Assembly (NCBI RefSeq): GCF_024055795.1 | Contig: NZ_JAMXMY010000030.1 | Coordinates: 1 to 64,000, forward strand | Reading direction: 5' to 3' | Source of the DNA: Actinoallomurus purpureus | GTDB taxonomy: Bacteria; Actinomycetota; Actinomycetes; Streptosporangiales; Streptosporangiaceae | Length of the DNA: 64,000 nucleotides | Shown: positions 26,232 to 34,606 of the stretch, piece by piece | Layout of the letters: each line of letters begins with the position of its first letter | Numbering within the stretch: the stretch's first letter is position 1 | Made by a program: the position numbers and the translations under genes | Notes under the pieces: generated by a model | The model's database searches: none | What the model saw: the letters and a program-made list of their open reading frames with translations, nothing else | What the model was told of the DNA's origin: nothing

Positions 26232-26774
26232 ATGAGCGCCGACGAGGCACTGAAGGCGATCCTGGACGAGCAGGGGCTGGAGTACGAGCGGCCGCGCCCG
26301 AAGGCGTACCTCGTGAAGCTGCCCGGACACCACAAGCTGGCCACCATGACCTGGCTCATCGCCGGCGACCACAGTCTGCACGTCGAGGCGTTCTTCTGCC
26401 GGCAGCCGGATGAGAACCACGAGGAGTTCTACCGCTGGCTGCTGCGCAAGAACGGAGCGATGTACGGCGTCGCCTTCACGCTCGACCCGGTCGGCGACGT
26501 CTACCTCGTCGGCCGGCTTCCGCTGTCGGCGGTGACGGCCGAGGAGATCGACCGCATTCTGGGCTGCGTGCTCACCTACTCTGACGACAATTTCGACCAC
26601 GCGTTGGAGCTCGGGTTCGCCGAGTCCATCAGGCGCGAGTGGGAGTGGCGCGTGAAGCGGGGCGAGAGCGTCGCCAACCTCCGGCCGTTCGCCCGGATCC
26701 TGCCCGAGGCCGTCCGTGACGGCGCGGACGCGGCCGACCGGGTCGCCTCCGGCCCGTCGCCCGGCCCCTCCTGA
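26232..26774 (+). CDS. YbjN domain-containing protein
   Basis: 180 aa, ATG at 26232, preceded by GAGAGGGGACGGC. The fold is the type III secretion chaperone-like YbjN domain (about residues 25-150; EAFFCRQPDENHEEFYRWLLRKN). It is a constant neighbour of mshA in actinomycetes and was almost certainly co-transcribed with it here, but its role is not established. Confidence 0.85.
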   Translation: MSADEALKAILDEQGLEYERPRPKAYLVKLPGHHKLATMTWLIAGDHSLHVEAFFCRQPDENHEEFYRWLLRKNGAMYGVAFTLDPVGDVYLVGRLPLSAVTAEEIDRILGCVLTYSDDNFDHALELGFAESIRREWEWRVKRGESVANLRPFARILPEAVRDGADAADRVASGPSPGPS

Positions 26775-26897
26775 GCACCGGTTCGCTCACCGGAACGAGA
26801 ACAGATTCTAGTTTTATTGTGCGTATTGCGCATCATTGGTGGCTTTAAGTAGCTAAACTGCCTCTGTCGCGGCAGGTGGGTGTGGAAGGGGCGTGGA

Positions 26898-27710
26898 GTG
26901 GCAGAACGGGACCGGGCCCCTGCGAGCGTCGATCTGAGCACCCCCAACGCGGCTCGGATGTACGACTACTTCCTCGGCGGCAAGGACAACCTCGCGCCCG
27001 ACCGCACCGCCGCCGAAATGGTCCTGCAGATCGCGCCGCAGATCCGGATCGCGGCCCAGCAGAACCGCGGCTTCCTCGGCCGTGCCGTGCGCTACCTCGC
27101 CGAGGCGGGCGTCCGGCAGTTCCTCGACATCGGCACCGGGCTGCCGACCCAGAACAACGTCCACGAGGTCGCGCACACCATCGCTCCCGAGGCTCCCGTC
27201 GTCTACGTCGACAACGACCCGGTCGTACTCGCCCACGGCCGCGCGATCCTCGCCGGGTCCAAGAACGTCCACATCGTCCAGGCGGACCTGCGCCGGCCCG
27301 AGGACATCCTCGACAACCCCGAGGTGCGCGAGCGTCTCGACTTCGACCGGCCCATCGCGATCCTGCTCGTGGCCATCGTGCACTTCCTCCAGGAGTCCGA
27401 CGGCCCGGAGGAGATCGTCGCGAGGTTCCGTGACGTCCTCCCGCCGGGCGGGCACCTCGTGCTCAGCCACGTCTGCGGGGACGCGCTCCCGGACGCCGTC
27501 GCGCCGGTCACCGAGATCTACCGGCACTCCTCGACCCCGATCATCACCCGTAGCACCGAGCGGATCCGCGGCTTCTTCGGCGACCTCGAGCTGGTCGAGC
27601 CCGGACTCGTCAACGTCTCGGCGTGGCGTCCCGACACGGTCGAGGCCAAGCGGATCAGCGAGAAGTACCCGGACGGCTACTTCCCGGCCGGCGTCGCCCG
27701 CAAATCCTGA
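26898..27710 (+). CDS. SAV2177/DUF574-family SAM-dependent methyltransferase
   Basis: 270 aa from the GTG at 26898, 9 nt after a GGAAG; an in-frame GTG at 26880 is the alternative. The family signature is at the N-terminus: [18 protein letters not shown], followed by [18 protein letters not shown] (motif I) and [12 protein letters not shown]. This is the actinomycete-specific Methyltransf_19 family, amplified in these genomes, with no well-defined substrate. An AT-rich segment (26805-26860) with TAAACT at about 26853 probably holds its promoter. Confidence 0.88.
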   Translation: MAERDRAPASVDLSTPNAARMYDYFLGGKDNLAPDRTAAEMVLQIAPQIRIAAQQNRGFLGRAVRYLAEAGVRQFLDIGTGLPTQNNVHEVAHTIAPEAPVVYVDNDPVVLAHGRAILAGSKNVHIVQADLRRPEDILDNPEVRERLDFDRPIAILLVAIVHFLQESDGPEEIVARFRDVLPPGGHLVLSHVCGDALPDAVAPVTEIYRHSSTPIITRSTERIRGFFGDLELVEPGLVNVSAWRPDTVEAKRISEKYPDGYFPAGVARKS

Positions 27711-27729
27711 GGCACTACGCTCGTTAGCC

Positions 27730-28476
27730 ATGGCGACATTGGTACTTCTCCGGCATGGCGAGAGCGTCTGGAACGCGGAGGGCCTCTTCACGGGCTGGGT
27801 GGACGTCGATCTGTCCGAGAAGGGGGAGGAAGAAGCGGTCACCGGCGGTGACCTGCTGCTCGACGCCGACCTCAAACTGGACGTCGTGCACACCTCGGTG
27901 CTCAAGCGCGCGATCCGCACGGCCAACATCGCGCTGGACGCCGCCGAGCAGCTGTGGATCCCCGTACGACGCTCCTGGCGGCTCAACGAGCGGCACTACG
28001 GCGCCCTCCAGGGCAAGAACAAGGCGCAGACGCGCGAGGAGTACGGCGACGAGCAGTTCATGACCTGGCGCCGGTCCTACGACACGCCGCCGCCCCCGAT
28101 CGCCGACGACGACCCGCTGTCCCAGATCAACGACCCGCGCTACGCACTCCTGCCCTCGGAGCTGATCCCGCGCACCGAGTGCCTGGCCGACGTGGTGGAC
28201 CGCCTGCTGCCGTACTGGTACGACGCGATCGTCCCCGACCTCGCGGCGGGCCGTACGGTGCTGATCGCCGCGCACGGCAACTCCCTGCGGGGCCTCGTCA
28301 AGCACCTCGACGACATCTCCGACGAGGAGATCGCGGGCCTCAACATCCCCACCGGCGTCCCGCTGCTCTACGAGCTGGACGACGACTTCGAGCCGCTCAA
28401 GAAGGGCGGGGAGTACCTCGACCCCGACGCCGCCAAGGCGTCCATCGAGGCCGTCAAGAATCAGGGCAAGAAGTAG
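27730..28476 (+). CDS. gpmA: 2,3-bisphosphoglycerate-dependent phosphoglycerate mutase
   Basis: 248 aa, ATG at 27730. Phosphohistidine motif [12 protein letters not shown] (His at residue 8), catalytic Glu in [15 protein letters not shown], and the second His in [10 protein letters not shown] mark the dPGM family. It interconverts 3- and 2-phosphoglycerate in glycolysis and gluconeogenesis. It ends before a strong terminator and lies next to the phoU/senX3/regX3 locus, as in mycobacteria and Streptomyces. Confidence 0.96.
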   Translation: MATLVLLRHGESVWNAEGLFTGWVDVDLSEKGEEEAVTGGDLLLDADLKLDVVHTSVLKRAIRTANIALDAAEQLWIPVRRSWRLNERHYGALQGKNKAQTREEYGDEQFMTWRRSYDTPPPPIADDDPLSQINDPRYALLPSELIPRTECLADVVDRLLPYWYDAIVPDLAAGRTVLIAAHGNSLRGLVKHLDDISDEEIAGLNIPTGVPLLYELDDDFEPLKKGGEYLDPDAAKASIEAVKNQGKK

Positions 28477-28495
28477 ATCTTCGTCCGGAACGGAA

Positions 28496-28524
28496 GATCC
28501 CGGCAGCGGGCTGCTGCCGGGATC
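28496..28524 (+). terminator. Terminator of gpmA (convergent with phoU)
   Basis: GATCCCGGCAG (28496-28506) pairs with CTGCCGGGATC (28514-28524), followed by ATTTTC. It lies 20 bp after the gpmA stop and just before the phoU stop. Confidence 0.85.
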
Positions 28525-28546
28525 ATTTTCTCCGATGCGCGGGGGG

Positions 28547-29203
28547 CTACTCGACGATGTCCGCCGCGTGCTCGCCGGTCACCAGGTAGACGACGTTCTC
28601 CGCGACGTGCACGGCGTGGTCGGCGAACCGCTCGAAGTAGCGGCCGGCCAGGGAGATGTCCACCGCCGGCTCGACCCCGTGCTTCCATTTCGGCGACAGC
28701 AGCGCGTCGAACAGCTTGCGGTGCAGCCGGTCCATCTGGTCGTCGTCGGTGTCGAGCTCGAGACCCATCTCGACGTCGTGCGAGGCGATGACGCTGCCCG
28801 CCTTGGCGATCATGCGCTCGGCGATCTGGCCCATCTCCAGGACGGTGGCCTGCAGCTCGGGCGGGATGGCCGACTCGGGGTGGCGCCGGCGGGCGGTCTT
28901 GGCGAGGTGCACGGCGAGGTCGCCCATGCGCTCGATGTCGCCGGCCATCCGCAGCGCGGCGATCAGCATCCGCAGGTCGCGGGCGACCGGCTGCTGCCGC
29001 GCCATCAGGTCGAAGACCGTCTCCTCGATCTCCGTCTCGAGCTTGTTGACCTGCTCGTCAGAGCTGATGACCTCTTCGGCGAGCCGCAGGTCGGCATCCA
29101 GCAGGGCCGTGCTGGCACGGGTCATCGCCGACCGCACCAGTCGCGTCATCTCCACGAGCTTGTCGGAGAGTCCGTCGAGCTCCTCGTGGTAGGCGTCTCG
29201 CAT
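28547..29203 (-). CDS. phoU: Phosphate transport system regulator PhoU
   Basis: 218 aa, ATG at 29203. Two PhoU three-helix bundles (about 15-100 and 118-205), each with the metal-binding helix pattern (KLETEIEETVFDLMARQQPVARDLR; YFERFADHAVHVAENVVYLVTGE). PhoU connects the Pst transporter with the SenX3/RegX3 system, keeping it off when phosphate is plentiful. It is divergent from senX3 across a PHO-box-like array. Confidence 0.95.
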   Translation of the reverse strand: MRDAYHEELDGLSDKLVEMTRLVRSAMTRASTALLDADLRLAEEVISSDEQVNKLETEIEETVFDLMARQQPVARDLRMLIAALRMAGDIERMGDLAVHLAKTARRRHPESAIPPELQATVLEMGQIAERMIAKAGSVIASHDVEMGLELDTDDDQMDRLHRKLFDALLSPKWKHGVEPAVDISLAGRYFERFADHAVHVAENVVYLVTGEHAADIVE

Positions 29204-29250
29204 AAAGATCCTTTATTCGGGCGTGGTTATCCAGTTGACAGCCTCGCGGG

Positions 29251-29294
29251 ATGCCATGAACGGTCGCGTAGTTACAGGTTAACTTTTGACGAAC
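29251..29294 (-). promoter_or_regulatory. PHO-box-like direct-repeat array between phoU and senX3
   Basis: On the minus strand GTTCGTCAAAA (29284-29294) and GTTAACCTGTA (29273-29283) are adjacent 11-bp direct repeats, with a third GTTCATGGCAT in the same 11-bp register at 29251-29261. This is the GTTCAC-like, 11-bp-spaced layout bound by PhoP/RegX3-type regulators, suggesting autoregulation of phoU and senX3-regX3. Confidence 0.6.
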
Positions 29295-29356
29295 GTCCTT
29301 GCGGCGGCGCTGATCCGTGGGCGGACCTAGGCAGAGTGCCGCCTACGATCCAAGAT

Positions 29357-30535
29357 GTGAATGTGGAGGTTGTCGCCGGCCTGGCGAGTGCCGTCGGGCT
29401 CCTTACCGGCCTGGTGGCAGGGCTGGCTGTGCGCGCGAGCGAGCGCGCTCAGCGGCCGGTCGATGCCCCAACGCCGCTGTCGGGCCTGCCGGGCGGTGTC
29501 GCGTCCGTGCTCAGTGTGCTGCCGTCCTCGGCGGTCGTCATCGACGGTGACGACCGCGTGCTGCGGGCCAGCTCCGCCGCCCGTGCGTTCGGTCTGGTCA
29601 GTGGCGATCGGCTGCTCGTCGACGAGCTCCTCGCCATGGCCCGGCTCGTACGCCGCGACGGAGAGATCCGCGAAGAGGAGATCGAGGTCGTCCACGGGCA
29701 CAGGGAGGGCCGCTGGTTCGCGGTCCGGGTCGCGCCGATGGGATCGCACGGCCTCGTGCTCGTCCTCGCCGAGGACCTGACCGAGTTCCGCCGCGTCGAG
29801 GCGGTCCGGCGCGACTTCGTCGCCAACGTGAGCCACGAGCTGAAGACGCCCGTCGGAGCCCTGTCCCTGCTGTCGGAGACGGTCGAGGACGCCGCCGACG
29901 ACCCCGAGGCCGTGCGACGCTTCTCCAAGCGCATGCAGCACGAGTCCGCGCGCCTGACCAACGTCATTCAGGACCTCATCACGCTGACTCGCCTGCAGGG
30001 CGGCGAGGCCGTCCAGCGGCCGCGGATGGTCTCGCTCGACGACGCCATTCACGAGGCCGTCGACCGGTGCCGCCTCAAGGCGGAGCCCAAGGAGATCACC
30101 CTCGCCATCGGCGGGCGCGACGACCTGCGGGTGTACGGCGACGAGGAACTGCTGATCACCGCGGTCCGCAACCTGATCGACAACGCCATCGCCTACAGCC
30201 CCGAACACACGAGAGTCGTCGTGTGCACCCGGCTGGCCGACGAGCAGCACGTCGAGATCAGCGTGACCGACCAGGGCATCGGCATTCCCGAGGCCGACCT
30301 AGAGCGCATCTTCGAGCGTTTCTACCGTGTCGACCCCGCGCGGTCCCGGCAGACCGGTGGCACCGGTCTCGGGCTCGCGATCGTCAAGCACGTCACGACC
30401 CGGCATCGGGGCGATGTGAACGTCTGGAGCAAGGAGGGATCCGGCTCGACCTTCACCATCCGCCTTCCGCTGCTGTCCACCTCCGCACCCGCGAAGGAAA
30501 CACCTGAGCAAGAAACCGTACGGGAGGCCCCCTAG
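29357..30535 (+). CDS. senX3: Sensor histidine kinase of the phosphate-responsive system
   Basis: 392 aa from the GTG at 29357; the longer frame back to 28535 is antisense to phoU. One N-terminal TM helix (AGLASAVGLLTGLVAGLAV), an atypical PAS domain (about 55-150), HisKA with the phospho-acceptor in VANVSHELKTPVGAL, then HATPase_c with N-box NLIDNAIAYSP, DQGIGIPEADL and GTGLGLAIVKH. It phosphorylates RegX3, whose gene overlaps by one base. Confidence 0.95.
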   Translation: MNVEVVAGLASAVGLLTGLVAGLAVRASERAQRPVDAPTPLSGLPGGVASVLSVLPSSAVVIDGDDRVLRASSAARAFGLVSGDRLLVDELLAMARLVRRDGEIREEEIEVVHGHREGRWFAVRVAPMGSHGLVLVLAEDLTEFRRVEAVRRDFVANVSHELKTPVGALSLLSETVEDAADDPEAVRRFSKRMQHESARLTNVIQDLITLTRLQGGEAVQRPRMVSLDDAIHEAVDRCRLKAEPKEITLAIGGRDDLRVYGDEELLITAVRNLIDNAIAYSPEHTRVVVCTRLADEQHVEISVTDQGIGIPEADLERIFERFYRVDPARSRQTGGTGLGLAIVKHVTTRHRGDVNVWSKEGSGSTFTIRLPLLSTSAPAKETPEQETVREAP

Positions 30536-31221
30536 TGACCCGAGTGCTCGTCGTGGAAGACGAGGAGTCGTTCAGCGACGCGCTGTCGTACATGCTCCGC
30601 AAGGAGGGTTTCGAAGTCGCCGTCGCGGCGACCGGGCCGGACGCCCTGGAGTCCTTCGACCGTGCCGGCGCCGACCTCGTGCTGCTCGACCTGATGCTGC
30701 CCGGGCTCCCCGGCACCGAGGTGTGCAGGGAGCTGCGCACCAAGTCGAACGTCCCGGTGATCATGCTGACGGCCAAGGACAGCGAGGTCGACAAGGTCGT
30801 CGGGCTGGAGCTCGGCGCGGACGACTACGTGACCAAGCCGTTCTCCTCACGTGAGCTGGTCGCCCGTATCCGCGCGGTGCTACGGCGCCGTGGCGACGGC
30901 GAGGAGCTGGCCCCCGCGACGCTGGAGGCCGGTCCGGTCCGCATGGACGTCGAGCGTCACGTCGTGACCGTCTCCGGGAACGAGGTGCCGCTGCCGCTCA
31001 AGGAGTTCGAGCTGCTGGAGGTGCTGCTGCGCAACGCGGGCCGCGTGCTGACCCGCATGCAGCTGATCGACCGCGTGTGGGGCGCCGACTACGTCGGTGA
31101 CACCAAGACGCTGGACGTGCACATCAAGCGGCTCCGGGCCAAGATCGAGCCGACACCGTCGACGCCGCGCTTCATCCTCACCGTGCGCGGGCTCGGCTAC
31201 AAGTTCGAGCCCGAAGAGTAA
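30535..31221 (+). CDS. regX3: OmpR/PhoB-family response regulator
   Basis: 228 aa, GTG at 30535 overlapping the senX3 TAG. Receiver domain: acidic pair VVEDEES, phospho-Asp in LVLLDLMLPG, Thr/Lys in TAKDS and DDYVTKPF. The winged-helix effector (about 130-226) ends in the canonical TVRGLGYKFEPEE. It activates phosphate-starvation genes. A stem of AGAGCTCGCG (31221-31230) and CGCGAGCTCT (31262-31271) follows. Confidence 0.96.
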   Translation: MTRVLVVEDEESFSDALSYMLRKEGFEVAVAATGPDALESFDRAGADLVLLDLMLPGLPGTEVCRELRTKSNVPVIMLTAKDSEVDKVVGLELGADDYVTKPFSSRELVARIRAVLRRRGDGEELAPATLEAGPVRMDVERHVVTVSGNEVPLPLKEFELLEVLLRNAGRVLTRMQLIDRVWGADYVGDTKTLDVHIKRLRAKIEPTPSTPRFILTVRGLGYKFEPEE

Positions 31222-31374
31222 GAGCTCGCGCGGAACGGGCGTCGCGAGACAGTCCATTCCACGCGAGCTCTGATCGGCCTGACGACGGGTGCCTCGGCGG
31301 CGGTGGCCGCTCCGGGGCGCCCGAGGTGCGCGCCTCTGCGCGGCCGTGCCGCTCAGAGGCGCTGGGAAGGCGAG

Positions 31375-31413
31375 AGCCCGCCGGCTCCGATCACCTACGG
31401 AGCCCGGCGGGCT
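31375..31413. terminator. Terminator between convergent regX3 and lipoprotein genes
   Basis: AGCCCGCCGGCTCC (31375-31388) pairs with GGAGCCCGGCGGGCT (31399-31413) with one bulge, followed by TCTTCGTC on the plus strand. A second hairpin, GCCTCTG/CAGAGGC, lies at 31332-31360. Together with the stem at 31221-31271 they fill the 211-bp gap. Confidence 0.65.
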
Positions 31414-31432
31414 TCTTCGTCGCGCCGCCCGC

Positions 31433-32335
31433 TCAGGCGGCCGGCGACGCGGAGGCCTTCTTGCCCTTGACGTGCTTGCCGGACTTGCCCGCCGGCGTCG
31501 CCGCGCCCGCGGCCGGGCTCTTGCTCGCGCCCGGAGTCGTGCTCGCACCGGGTGTCGTGCCGGGGGCCGGAGTGCCGGGGCTCGGCGTACCGGCCGGGGT
31601 GCTCGGGGTGCCGCCGCCCGGGGCCGCCGGGTAGGTCGCGTAGGAACCCGCCCGAGGCACGATCGGGACGTCCAAGTCGAGGGCGCCCGCCTGCTGGAAG
31701 TGCAGGGTCAGCCGGATCGTCTCGCCGCCGGAGAACTCCTTGGTGAGCCCCTTGAGGATCACGGTGGGGGTCGTCCCCGCGGCGGCCCCGCCCGTGCTCG
31801 AGGCGCTCGGTGAACCGCTCGTGGCCGGGCTGCTCGGGGCGCCGGGCGTGCCGGCCGGCTTGCCGCTGGGGGAGCCCGGCTTGATCGGCGTGCCCTTCCT
31901 CACGGTGCTCTTGGTGGGCGTGCCGCCCGGCGTGACGCTGGGAGCCGGCACTCCGGACTGCTGCGGGACGGCCTGGGAGTTGGTGGAGATCAGCTGATTC
32001 GGCGGCAGGGTCACGCCGCCGTTCGCGATCTCGACCGACTGGGCCACACCCGGCGCGTCCACGCCGACGAGCTTGTCCGCGGAGGTGCCCCTGACCACGA
32101 TCCAGGCGTAGAGCGGCGCGGAGGCGCCCACCGGCAGCCGCTGGCCGGGCTCCGGGCCGAGCACGAAGGCGTTGCGGACGGCGATCTGGCCCACGGAGGC
32201 GTTGACGCCCTCGGTCAGGCGGGTCGGCATCACCGACTGCGGATGCTGGCCGGCGGCACAGGCGGACACCAGCGGCGCGACGGCGAAGGCGCCGATGACG
32301 GCCATGGCGACGGCCCGGCGGCGGTTGCGGCTCAC
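31433..32335 (-). CDS. PCu(A)C-like lipoprotein with long Pro/Thr/Ser insertions
   Basis: 300 aa from the GTG at 32335, preceded by AAGGAGAG. Lipobox VSAC near residue 26 after a hydrophobic signal. Two halves of a PCuAC/DUF461 cupredoxin-like fold (YAWIVVRGTSADKLVGVDAP and VILKGLTKEFSGGETIRLTLHF) are separated by a ~75-residue Pro/Ser/Thr/Gly linker, with a similar low-complexity tail of ~60 residues. The copper-binding Met/His motif of PCuAC is not visible, so copper binding is doubtful. Convergent with regX3. Confidence 0.75.
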   Translation of the reverse strand: MSRNRRRAVAMAVIGAFAVAPLVSACAAGQHPQSVMPTRLTEGVNASVGQIAVRNAFVLGPEPGQRLPVGASAPLYAWIVVRGTSADKLVGVDAPGVAQSVEIANGGVTLPPNQLISTNSQAVPQQSGVPAPSVTPGGTPTKSTVRKGTPIKPGSPSGKPAGTPGAPSSPATSGSPSASSTGGAAAGTTPTVILKGLTKEFSGGETIRLTLHFQQAGALDLDVPIVPRAGSYATYPAAPGGGTPSTPAGTPSPGTPAPGTTPGASTTPGASKSPAAGAATPAGKSGKHVKGKKASASPAA

Positions 32336-32537
32336 GGCGTCGTTCTCTCCTTGGACAGGCTTGGGTCTTCCGAGGCGCGCGGAACGCCCGATCTGAAGCG
32401 TAGCGAGGCTATCCTCACCGGCCCCGTCGGGGGGCAGGCTTCCGTGGTTCCCCAAGGCCGGGCGTACGGGGCGTCCGCAGGAGCGGCCGGGCCCGGCGGG
32501 CCGTGCGGGCATCGGCGAAAGGGCTCCGAGCGCTCAG

Positions 32538-33260
32538 CTACGGGGTGTGCAGCGCCTGAAGGTCCGGAGCGAGGTTCCGATCCGGCTGAACGCCGCGGAT
32601 GACATCGCGGACGATCTTATCCGGCCGGATGAGCACCGCAGTCAGCCCCGCCGCCCGGTAGGTGGTGGACAGCAGGCGGTCGGGATCCTCGGCGGGGATG
32701 GCGTCGCCGCGGGGCACCACGGTGTCGGCGAGGCGCCGCACGTCGTCCGCGTCCCGGCCCGCGCGCCCGTCCGCGATCACCCAGGTCTGGACCCCCTGGC
32801 GCACGGCCTGCTGGGCGATGTTCGTGACGGTGGCGTCGCAGTGGCAGTCGCGCGGCACGATGAGGATGACGCCGGCGATGTTGATCAGTGTGTCGACCGG
32901 CATCTTCCGGCCGTTCGCGATGAGGTTTCCGGGGGGCAGTCCGCCGCCGGTCTCACCCGGCCGGCGCTGTACGACGCCGGTGGGGGGCACCTGGATGGTG
33001 TGCGGGTCGGGCCGGGGGGACACGACCGTCATCAGCACTCCGCTGATGAGGGCGACGAGCACGGCGCTGGCGATGAAGGGGGCGGCGATTCCGTAGCGGG
33101 TGAACGGCCGTGCGAGCCGCTGCCAGCGCTCACGCCGGCGCTGTTGCCGCAGTTCACGGCGGTACGCGAGCACGTCGCGGTCGAGCTCCCGCGCGTCGTC
33201 CGGGACGACGATGTCGACCTTGGGAAGCCCATAGTCGTCAGAGTCGCCGTGAAACCCCAC
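32538..33260 (-). CDS. Single-pass membrane protein, function unknown
   Basis: 240 aa from the GTG at 33260 (GFHGDSDDYGLPKVDIVVPDDARELDRDV start; the upstream open frame lacks coding character). One TM helix at about residues 62-85 (APFIASAVLVALISGVLM) separates a basic cytoplasmic head from an extracytoplasmic domain with PRDCHCDATV (two Cys) and WVIADG. Similar proteins lie upstream of carD in other actinomycetes. I cannot name a function. It is divergent from carD. Confidence 0.65.
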   Translation of the reverse strand: MGFHGDSDDYGLPKVDIVVPDDARELDRDVLAYRRELRQQRRRERWQRLARPFTRYGIAAPFIASAVLVALISGVLMTVVSPRPDPHTIQVPPTGVVQRRPGETGGGLPPGNLIANGRKMPVDTLINIAGVILIVPRDCHCDATVTNIAQQAVRQGVQTWVIADGRAGRDADDVRRLADTVVPRGDAIPAEDPDRLLSTTYRAAGLTAVLIRPDKIVRDVIRGVQPDRNLAPDLQALHTP

Positions 33261-33546
33261 GCCACACCTACCTTCTCGGACCGCTGCCGGCCCCACCCCG
33301 GGTCCGTCCTCCCGTCCACGCCGGGATGCCGGGCCCGTGTCGGCTCGTCCACCTCCAGTATGAGCCGCTTCCGTGGCCGTGTGAGCGGTGTGGCCGAATC
33401 CAATCGCCATGGCCCGGTGTTACACTGAATTCCAGCTTTGTCAATACCCTAATTACCGCGCTGACCTGCGTATATGTCCGGATGGTCGGTTCAGCAGGTC
33501 CCTGCAGCGTGCTACCCTTATCCATAGCGGAAGGGGTACTTGTCAC

Positions 33547-34029
33547 ATGACTTTCAAGGTCGGCGACACTGTCGTCTACCCCCACCATGGGGCTGCTCGG
33601 ATCGAAGCCATCGAGACTCGTGCCATCAAAGGTCAGGACAAGACCTACCTGGTCCTGAAGGTCGATAAGGGCGATCTCACCGTTCGCGTTCCCGCGGAGA
33701 ACGCCGAGCTGGTCGGCGTTCGGGACGTCGTGGGCCAGGAGGGGCTGGAGAAGGTGTTCGAGGTGCTTCGCGCACCCTACACCGAAGAGCCCACGAACTG
33801 GTCGAGGCGTTACAAGGCGAACCTCGAGAAGCTCGCGTCCGGCGACGTCAACAAGGTCGCCGAGGTCGTCCGTGACCTGTGGCGGCGTGACAAGGAGCGC
33901 GGCCTCTCGGCCGGTGAGAAGCGCATGCTGGCCAAGGCGCGCCAGATACTGGTCAGCGAGCTGGCGCTGGCCGAGAAGACCAACGAGGACAAGGCCGAGG
34001 CCCTCCTCGACGAAGTCCTGGCCAACTAG
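33547..34029 (+). CDS. carD: CarD-family RNA polymerase-binding transcription factor
   Basis: 160 aa, ATG at 33547. The N-terminal RNAP-interacting domain begins [20 protein letters not shown], and the C-terminal helical DNA-binding part includes [16 protein letters not shown] with the conserved Trp that wedges the upstream edge of the -10 bubble. It stabilises open complexes at rRNA and many housekeeping promoters. ispF follows after 4 nt. Confidence 0.96.
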   Translation: MTFKVGDTVVYPHHGAARIEAIETRAIKGQDKTYLVLKVDKGDLTVRVPAENAELVGVRDVVGQEGLEKVFEVLRAPYTEEPTNWSRRYKANLEKLASGDVNKVAEVVRDLWRRDKERGLSAGEKRMLAKARQILVSELALAEKTNEDKAEALLDEVLAN

Positions 34030-34033
34030 CGCC

Positions 34034-34516
34034 TTGGCGACACGGTTTCCTCGGGTGGGCGTCGGAGTCGACGTCCACCCGTTCGCTTCTGGCCGCCCGC
34101 TCCGGGTCGCCGGCCTCGACTGGTTCGATCAGGGCGATGGCCTCGCCGGTCATTCCGACGGGGACGTCGCGGCGCACGCGGCCTGCGACGCGCTCCTGTC
34201 GGCGGCCGGTCTCGGTGATCTCGGCGCCGTGTTCGGCACCACCGACCCACGCTGGGCGGGAGCCTCCGGGGTGGACCTCCTGCGGGAGGTCGACACCCGC
34301 ATCACGGCGGCGGGCTACACCATCGGCAACGTCGCGATCCAGGTCATCGGGGTGCGCCCGCGGATCGGCGCCCGCCGGGCGGAGGCGGAGAAGACCCTGA
34401 GCAAGGCGCTGGGCGGCGCCCCGGTCAGCGTGTCCGGCACCACGACGGACGGCCTGGGCCTCACCGGCCGCGGTGAGGGCCTGGCCGCCATCGCCACGGC
34501 TCTCGTCCTGGTCTGA
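34034..34516 (+). CDS. ispF: 2-C-methyl-D-erythritol 2,4-cyclodiphosphate synthase
   Basis: 160 aa from the TTG at 34034, giving a family-length protein; a GTG some 20 bases later would drop only a few residues. Metal ligands are in VDVHPF (Asp-x-His) and GHSDGD (His); the nucleotide-binding end is [19 protein letters not shown]. It makes MEcPP in the non-mevalonate isoprenoid pathway. ispD, which normally lies between carD and ispF in actinomycetes, is absent here. Confidence 0.94.
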   Translation: MATRFPRVGVGVDVHPFASGRPLRVAGLDWFDQGDGLAGHSDGDVAAHAACDALLSAAGLGDLGAVFGTTDPRWAGASGVDLLREVDTRITAAGYTIGNVAIQVIGVRPRIGARRAEAEKTLSKALGGAPVSVSGTTTDGLGLTGRGEGLAAIATALVLV

Positions 34517-34530
34517 CATTCGCCGCGGCC

Positions 34531-34606
34531 TCACCAGAGCACCGGCAGGACCGTGCCCGTGACGCCGCGAGCTCAGCAGAGCGCCGGCAGGACCGTGCCC
34601 GTGACG
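34531..34606 (-). repeat. Tandem duplication of the fumarylacetoacetase 3' end
   Basis: 34573-34606 (the last codons and stop of the gene) is repeated at 34531-34564 with two mismatches, period 42 bp. The outer copy would encode TGTVLPVLW and a stop, a slightly decayed version of the real terminus TGTVLPALC. It shows a recent slippage or recombination event. Confidence 0.75.
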
